Assembly: GCA_030386875.1 (NCBI GenBank)
Contig: CM059563.1
Coordinates: 19,235,936-19,299,935, forward strand
DNA length: 64,000 nt
DNA from: Morinoia aosen
Taxonomy: Eukaryota; Arthropoda; Malacostraca; Amphipoda; Talitridae
Reading direction: 5' to 3'
Shown here in pieces: positions 58,651-64,000 of the stretch. Both the position numbers and the translations under genes were made by a program. The first letter of the stretch is position 1. Each line of letters begins with the position of its first letter. The notes beneath the pieces are model-generated. The model ran no database searches. It was not told the origin of the DNA and saw only the letters and a program-made list of their open reading frames with translations.

Positions 58651-61410
58651 GACGTAATTACGTTGGAAGGCGAAACTATTGCCGTTACGAATGTCATGCG
58701 ACATAAAATTGAATTGAAACCAAATGCTCCAGTACTTAACATCCCACCATATAGAATTCCACATAAATACCGAGAAGATTTGATGCAAGCGAATAAACAG
58801 ATGTTGGATCAAGGTATTATTGAACCGTCCAGTTCGGACTACAACTTTCCTTTGATCATTGTGAAGAAGAAGTCGGGCGAGATTCGTCCCGTTATTGACT
58901 TCCGAGAGCTTAATAAAATAGTTATCAAAGAAAGCTATCCGATCCAAAGGATCGACGATATCCTTTGGACCCTCGGAGGTAATAGCATTTTTTCAAGTCT
59001 TGATTTACGTTCGGCCTTTCATCAGGTCGAGTTAGAAGAAAGTAGCCGTAAATTTACCGCGTTCAGTATCGGTTATGAGAAATTTCAGTTTAAAAGGCTG
59101 CCATTTGGGCTGTCCTCGAGTCCCTCAGTTTTCCAACGGATAATTTCTTCTGTTCTTACAAATATCATCGGTAAACTTTGTTTCGTGTTCCTTGATGATA
59201 TTTTAGTTTTTTCAAAATCCATGAACAAACATCTGAAAGATTTAACTAGTGTCTTTGAGAAACTGCGTAGTGGAAATCTTTCCCTTAAACTTGAGAAATG
59301 TAAATTCCTAAAGAACTCGATTGAGTATCTAGGACACATTGTGTCTGCAGACGGTATTCGCTGCAAGGAATCAGAGAAACTACAAAAATTTCCCATTCCT
59401 CGAAATGTGAAGGAATTGCAAAGTTTTTTAGGTGTAGCAAACTACTTTAGGAATCATATCCCGATGTTCGGCTCGATTTCATATCCTCTTTATCAGTTAT
59501 TACGAAAAAATGTTGAGTTTATCTGGAAGCCTGAATGTCAGCAAGCTTTTGAAAAAATCAAATCTGTCTTAACATCAGACACCGTGTTGCGGCATCCTGA
59601 TTTTAGCAAGCCTTTCCATGTATTTACAGATGCTTCTAACCTTGGCATTGGAGCAGTGCTTTTGCAGCACGATAATGACTCAAATAAATCAATGAAGGCT
59701 ATTGCCTACTACAGTAAAAGCTTAAACGCCACACAAAAGCGCTATTCCACGACGAAAAAAGAGTTCTTCGCCATCGTGAGCGCGCTGAAAGCATTTAAAT
59801 ATCTCATACTTGGATATCCAATCTATCTGTACACGGATCATAAGCCGTTGCAGCCCTTGTTTTTCAAAAAGCTTCCTGACGACTCAGCTATGGCACGATG
59901 GTGCTTATCAGTTCAATCCTTCGATCCAGTTGTAAAATATTTCCCCGGTAGGCAAAATATCATTGCGGATTGTCTAAGCCGTTTACCTGAGCATTTGACT
60001 ATTGCTGATCTTGAAGACTGTTCTGAGTTCAATGAGGTCGACGCTTTCCCAGTGACGACACGGCGTGGAGCACTGAACCCAGACATAGACATAACAGACG
60101 GGACGTACTCTAATCGTGTGGCGCTAGCGGTGGCTACGCCCGCTAAGCTGACTGACTACGTTCCTGAATTGAAAGATGTATCTTGGACTCTTGACGAATT
60201 TCGGAGTGAGCAACAGCAGGACCCTTTCTGTTCTGAAGTCAAGGACGCATTACTAAATGGAAGTACATCTACGATTCCTGACTTACAAAAATACTTGATT
60301 TTGAACGACATACTTTACAGACGAAGACAGATAGACTCTAGGGAAAGTACTATTCTAACTTCAGTGATGCCGACATCATTAATGAACAAGGCGGTGCTCA
60401 GCATACACTCCTTGTATCATACTGATGCCACGCATACATTGTTTAAATTTAAATTACGTTATTTCCATTTGTTAGAGAAAACTATCATTCGTAATTTTGT
60501 CAAAATGTGTGATGTTTGTAAAATTCTTAAAGCTAGTAGTACTGTCCCTATTAAGATTTTAGACGCACCGATCGCTAAAGAACCTTTCGAGATAGTTTCG
60601 ATGGATTTCCTCGGACCTTTGCCTGTAACGGGTCAGCAGAATAAGTACATCCTAATTGTGATTGATTTATTTTCTCGCTACTGTAAGCTTTACGCCACAG
60701 CAGAACGTTTAGCAGAAACAGTTGTTTCTTGTCTAGACGACTGTTTCTCAACCTTTGGGTATCCTAAAACACTTCTTAGCGACCAAGCTTTAGAATTTAA
60801 ATCTGCGGCAGTTAAAAAATTTACCCAAATCCATTCAATTGCGAAAAAAGAAGTCCTACCTTGGAGCCCTCATAGTAATGCTATTGTGGAGCGAAACAAT
60901 CGTAAAATTACGAATTTATTAAAATTATATATTAATTCTTTAGTTCACACCGAATGGGACCAGTGTCTGAACATCACAGAGAACGCAATTAATAATGCGT
61001 TGAACACTACGTTGGGGGATACACCCTCCTTTATCATTTTCAATCGAGACACGTGTCCGAATTTTAGCGCTGTCAATTTCGAAACCAATTACAGTTATGA
61101 CACAGACGTCGATATCATAAAATTTCGAGCCCAAGAAGCAGCCCGCATTGTTGAAAACGTTCGAGCTATGATAATTAATAACACCACTGAAAGAACAATG
61201 TACCACAACCTTCGCCGTATAAATAAAAATTTTGAACTCGGTGACAGAGTATTATTGCGCAATCATTTGAGGAAGCATAAATTGGATATATCATGGAAAG
61301 GTCCGGGAATCATCACAAAAATTAACAGAAATTACGTAGAATTGAAAATCGGTAATAACACATATAAAAGCAATAAAAACCATGTGTTACCTTTACGTAA
61401 AAAGTGTTGA
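58651..61410 (+). CDS. pol: Element 2 Pol, RT-RNase H-integrase part
   Basis: Same frame as the protease part, open for 919 codons from 58,651. RT carries VIDFRELNK, FSSLDLRSAFHQ, LPFGLSSSPSVFQ and the catalytic FLDD (Asp codons 59,194-59,199). RNase H has FTDASNLGIGAVL, KKEFFAIV, YTDHKPL and IIADCLSRLP. Integrase shows CDVCK in its zinc region, then Asp 60,604, Asp 60,781 and Glu 60,889, a D-58-D-35-E spacing. A basic C-terminal tail after LLRNHLRKHKLDISWKGPG is the usual Gypsy C-terminal module. No stop falls within the enzymes. Confidence 0.93.
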   Translation, partial: DVITLEGETIAVTNVMRHKIELKPNAPVLNIPPYRIPHKYREDLMQANKQMLDQGIIEPSSSDYNFPLIIVKKKSGEIRPVIDFRELNKIVIKESYPIQRIDDILWTLGGNSIFSSLDLRSAFHQVELEESSRKFTAFSIGYEKFQFKRLPFGLSSSPSVFQRIISSVLTNIIGKLCFVFLDDILVFSKSMNKHLKDLTSVFEKLRSGNLSLKLEKCKFLKNSIEYLGHIVSADGIRCKESEKLQKFPIPRNVKELQSFLGVANYFRNHIPMFGSISYPLYQLLRKNVEFIWKPECQQAFEKIKSVLTSDTVLRHPDFSKPFHVFTDASNLGIGAVLLQHDNDSNKSMKAIAYYSKSLNATQKRYSTTKKEFFAIVSALKAFKYLILGYPIYLYTDHKPLQPLFFKKLPDDSAMARWCLSVQSFDPVVKYFPGRQNIIADCLSRLPEHLTIADLEDCSEFNEVDAFPVTTRRGALNPDIDITDGTYSNRVALAVATPAKLTDYVPELKDVSWTLDEFRSEQQQDPFCSEVKDALLNGSTSTIPDLQKYLILNDILYRRRQIDSRESTILTSVMPTSLMNKAVLSIHSLYHTDATHTLFKFKLRYFHLLEKTIIRNFVKMCDVCKILKASSTVPIKILDAPIAKEPFEIVSMDFLGPLPVTGQQNKYILIVIDLFSRYCKLYATAERLAETVVSCLDDCFSTFGYPKTLLSDQALEFKSAAVKKFTQIHSIAKKEVLPWSPHSNAIVERNNRKITNLLKLYINSLVHTEWDQCLNITENAINNALNTTLGDTPSFIIFNRDTCPNFSAVNFETNYSYDTDVDIIKFRAQEAARIVENVRAMIINNTTERTMYHNLRRINKNFELGDRVLLRNHLRKHKLDISWKGPGIITKINRNYVELKIGNNTYKSNKNHVLPLRKKC

Positions 61411-61890
61411 AGGATTAACTGTACGACTTACGACTGACGGCGTTATAATGTTAACAAATATATTGGGTGATTATTGCTTGGATGTTTAGTTTTTATGTAT
61501 CATTAACATTGGATTCTCTTTATATAACCATATGTATTTGGTTTAATTTTTAGTTGTTGATGTACCATAGTTTCTACGTCCGTGATTGAGGCTGTAACGC
61601 ACGTTGTTTTACAGCCAAGGCTTGCATCTGCTCAGAGCTTCGCGTGACTCAATAACAACCATGTGTTTACAAACGCGGCAGTTCCTTGCCGTGGGAGCGG
61701 AGTGCTGGCGCTCGATTTGTTATTGAAATAGCTGTGCAGTGGTCGAGACTGTGTTGGATCTGCGCCGTGGGGACATGCTGTTTGCTTCTTCCCTTGCGGC
61801 TGTCCCTTTCATTTACATGCTTCTCTAATTTTGATTTCCTATTATTTAAATTATGCGGCCATGCTAATTGAACTGTATCTGTTTCAATTT
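61411..61890. other. Element 2 non-coding DNA after pol
   Basis: 480 bp without a credible ORF. A 61-codon frame at 61,686-61,871 starts with TTG. Towards its end lie a branch-point-like CTAAT (61,864-61,868) and a pyrimidine-rich stretch leading to the acceptor-like CAG. Confidence 0.5.
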
Positions 61891-61893
61891 CAG
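61891..61893 (+). promoter_or_regulatory. Candidate splice acceptor upstream of the 3' ORF
   Basis: CTGTATCTGTTTCAATTTCAG is a pyrimidine-rich tract ending in CAG, with CTAAT 23 nt upstream of the AG. It lies 25 nt before the ATG of the small membrane-protein ORF. Retroviral env genes occupy this place and are expressed by splicing; the use here is inferred. Confidence 0.35.
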
Positions 61894-61918
61894 GACGACC
61901 CTGCTAACGTCATTCACG

Positions 61919-62236
61919 ATGGGTAATCGTTTGACCCATGTCTCTGTGGAGGCGCTTACGAACGCTTTAGAGAACCACCAAGGTAGAGTTTCGGAAGATT
62001 GGGTGCGAGCAAATGCACTCGTCGACATCCTTCCAGATAGGGTGTCGGACCTCGGACTTTTGCTCATTTTCCCAGCCACCCTGGCATTAGGTGTTTCTTT
62101 CTTCTACCTGCGCCGAGAAATTAATTTGTTAGCGGATCGTCTGCGATCCGAAGATGCGATACTCCGACGACAGCAGTTGAGGTCCAGCAATGCTGACCCG
62201 CAGTTGCGCCACCTGCAGGCAAATAGCGAAGTTTAA
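61919..62236 (+). CDS. Element 2 3' ORF: small myristoylation-type membrane protein
   Basis: 105 residues from ATG 61,919 to TAA 62,234-62,236. The N-terminus MGNRLTHVS fits the N-myristoylation pattern (Gly2, Thr6). Residues about 45-64 (LGLLLIFPATLALGVSFFYL) form one hydrophobic membrane span followed by RR. Residues about 65-90 are charged and heptad-like, suggesting a coiled coil. It sits where env lies in Gypsy retroviruses but is far too short for an envelope and has no cleavage site or signal peptide. I recognise no family. It may be an accessory protein or a captured host fragment. Confidence 0.55.
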   Translation: MGNRLTHVSVEALTNALENHQGRVSEDWVRANALVDILPDRVSDLGLLLIFPATLALGVSFFYLRREINLLADRLRSEDAILRRQQLRSSNADPQLRHLQANSEV

Positions 62237-63324
62237 TGAGACAGTGCGGTGTGTGATTTAAAATGTGACGGTATTTCAAAAATTTGTGTGTCGCCTATGG
62301 GGCGTTAATCACACATAGGTAATGTAAACGGACGTTCTCATATTACTCAGGAACTAATATTAAGTCCTTTATATGATTGTAGTATGTAATTTTACTTTGT
62401 TTAGGAACATGTTCGAGAAGAATTCAAGGTTCAAGCATATGATTATGAACTATTTCGTTTTTCTTTTTCAATAAGTAAATTTATGCGAATATTTTGTTAA
62501 CTTAATTTCAGAAGCATTGCGATATCTCATTTTTCATGTGTGTGTAATAAAATTTTAACGAGATATTGTTTTATCTAACTTTCATGACAAGTGTCGAGTT
62601 TAGTGTACGAAGTATATAATTGCGGTTTTTCATTTCATTTTGTTGAGTAGTGAATAACAATTCTTTTAGAGAATTTTCAAATTTGCATTTGTATTTTAAA
62701 ATAATATTGATTGTTGTTTTATTATTTTCACTCATAACAGCGCGGATTGACGTTGTAGTTCATTTATTCCGTTACTGTTTCGCGTTTTAGTTTCGATTTG
62801 TTCTTTACGTGTTACACTGTGGAAAGATAGTTGAATGCTGGTTCCTCGAACCGTGGATTTTTTGTTTAATGTTCTGGATATTCCTACTAGTTTTTACAAT
62901 GAGCCGGTATTATTCTGTTGCGATTATTGTCGACTCTACTTCGACGCGTTTTATATTCTTTAAGGATGATTTTCTGTTAGGCGAAATAAAATTTTTTTGT
63001 TGTTGTTTTACTACTACGCTCTCAGCATAGAATTGTTGCTAAAATATTTTTTTTGTTTTGCATATGTGTGGTCGAACTGCGGTTCTGGACATAATTTTTT
63101 TATTGGTGGGGATATATTGGTTCTTTCCACTTTGCGATGCCTAGTCGAAATACAATTGATGTTTTCGTTTTACTGATTGTCACGAAAGGGTAATTTTCTA
63201 TTTTAGTTCTATTGGGATGCACTTAGATGCCTTTGTCGATTGTTGAGTTGCGACTTTTAAACTTTGATTGATTTATTTCGAGGTTGGTAATAAATCTGGC
63301 ATGGGGGGGGGATACATGGAGGTG
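62237..63324. other. Element 2 3' untranslated interior, ending in a polypurine tract
   Basis: 1.09 kb, AT-rich. A hydrophobic frame at 62,809-63,030 begins with GTG and has an internal ATG at 62,869; I do not support it as a gene. The last 25 bases are ATGGGGGGGGGATACATGGA plus GGTG directly before the 3' LTR, fitting a polypurine tract. Confidence 0.55.
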
Positions 63325-63543
63325 TGTGCCAAACCGGTTACGCACTTTCCCTGTACATGCGTCAGTACGTACGTTAATGCCACGCCTGGGTGCGACTCTG
63401 GCGCAGTGCGCTGCTTACTCAGCACTTTGACTCTATAAGTACTAGGTGTGCGACTTCTAGAGGCGCATTTGGTCTCCTGTATTCTCTATACCAAGTACAA
63501 CGGAAGCTCTTCATCGTCTTTCACTAAACCCTCGACCGTGACA
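63325..63543 (+). repeat. Element 2 3' LTR
   Basis: 219 bp, same length as the 5' LTR, offset 8,979 bp, with four substitutions by eye (about 1.8%). Followed by the AATC target duplicate at 63,544-63,547. Confidence 0.95.
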
Positions 63544-63718
63544 AATCTTTACTAGGATCAATTGACATGGAAGGCTGCATGCAGGGTACTCTTTACTAGG
63601 ATCAATTGACATGGATGACTGCATGCAGGGTACTCTTTACTAGGATCAATTGACATGGATGACTGCATGCAGGGTACTCTTTACTAGGATCAATTGACAT
63701 GGATGACTGCATGCAGGT
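63544..63718. repeat. Continuation of the 44-bp array beyond element 2
   Basis: Four units of the right-hand subfamily (ATCAATTGACATGGATGACT), in phase with the left part. Confidence 0.95.
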
Positions 63719-64000
63719 ATTTTCCATGGAGGCAATGAACTGCCGCGATTATCTTTCGGCTGCTATGGCTGCATCCACGATAATCTATGACAAATCAAAC
63801 TGATAAGAAAATCCTCCAGTATGCAATTTGCTGTTTTTACTGCGTTCTAGTTGAAGTATTAAAACAGCATCTGGTGTTCTAATTATTTGCTTACATGACC
63901 TGCTTTTGATGACAGTTTACAAAGTGATAAATTACAAGTACATCTACACAGATAATAATCTGTGAAAATGCAACTTACTCATATTTACCCTCTAATAATA
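63719..64000. other. Unique AT-rich DNA at the window end
   Basis: No gene or repeat is seen before the edge. Confidence 0.4.

Larger units (their letters stand above)
54346..63543 (+). mobile_element. Element 2: complete Ty3/Gypsy LTR retrotransposon with extra ORFs
   Basis: 9,198 bp on the plus strand. LTRs of 219 bp (TG...CA) flank an 8.76-kb interior. AATC is duplicated at 54,342-54,345 and 63,544-63,547, and removing the element restores the 44-bp array in phase. Order: 1.1-kb leader with a small ORF, gag with two CCHC knuckles, pol by -1 frameshift (PR, RT, RH, IN), then 1.9 kb of 3' sequence with a small membrane-protein ORF. Four LTR differences, one gag frame break and one pol stop suggest an older, defective copy. 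The Gypsy clade was not determined. Confidence 0.94.

Noticed and set aside
62809..63030. Hydrophobic 73-codon ORF near the end of element 2
   Set aside because: Starts with GTG, lies in AT-rich 3' sequence and has no supporting feature apart from hydrophobicity caused by T-rich codons.

Overview
This window is eukaryotic nuclear DNA with almost no host coding content. It looks like a repeat-rich intergenic or heterochromatic stretch of an invertebrate genome. An arthropod is the best guess, from the type of LTR elements, the AT-rich unique DNA and the TTA/TTAA-associated MITEs, but no single-copy host gene is present to fix the taxon. There are no operons, no rRNA or tRNA genes that I can recognise, and no CRISPR. 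Many long open frames are only read-through of tandem repeats whose unit lacks stop codons.

Layout: 1-16,070 is a run of unrelated minisatellites (units of 41, 32, ~42, 18, 21, 26, 44/39, ~52, ~100, 52, 36/17 and 20 bp) separated by AT-rich unique DNA and MITE-like elements. 16,541-17,425 is a dispersed element ending in a giant near-perfect inverted repeat. 18,035-20,018 is a 17-bp array, broken by a complete Ty3/Gypsy LTR retrotransposon on the minus strand (20,019-27,047, 'element 1') and resuming for about 45 bp after it. 27,093-37,840 is AT-rich DNA with small arrays and dispersed repeats. 37,877-45,652 is a 7.8-kb array of about 143 copies of a 54-bp unit. 45,659-51,940 is mostly unique, with two MITEs and purine- or G-rich tracts. 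51,941-54,345 is a 44-bp array interrupted by a second complete Ty3/Gypsy element on the plus strand (54,346-63,543, 'element 2'), after which the array resumes to 63,718.

The real genes belong to the two retrotransposons. Element 1 has 1,489-bp LTRs that differ by one base by eye. It has a short Gag frame and one long frame carrying nucleocapsid, protease, RT, RNase H and integrase, all with intact catalytic motifs, so it is very young. Element 2 has 219-bp LTRs with four differences. Its two-knuckle Gag is linked to Pol by an in-phase U UUU UUA slippery heptamer, it has one frame break in gag and one in-frame stop in pol, and it carries two extra small ORFs. One is in the 5' leader. The other lies 3' of pol and predicts a myristoylation-type, single-pass membrane protein behind a splice-acceptor-like sequence.

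About one third of the window is tandem repeat, and at least three mobile elements sit inside tandem arrays. All coordinates and repeat periods were read by eye.
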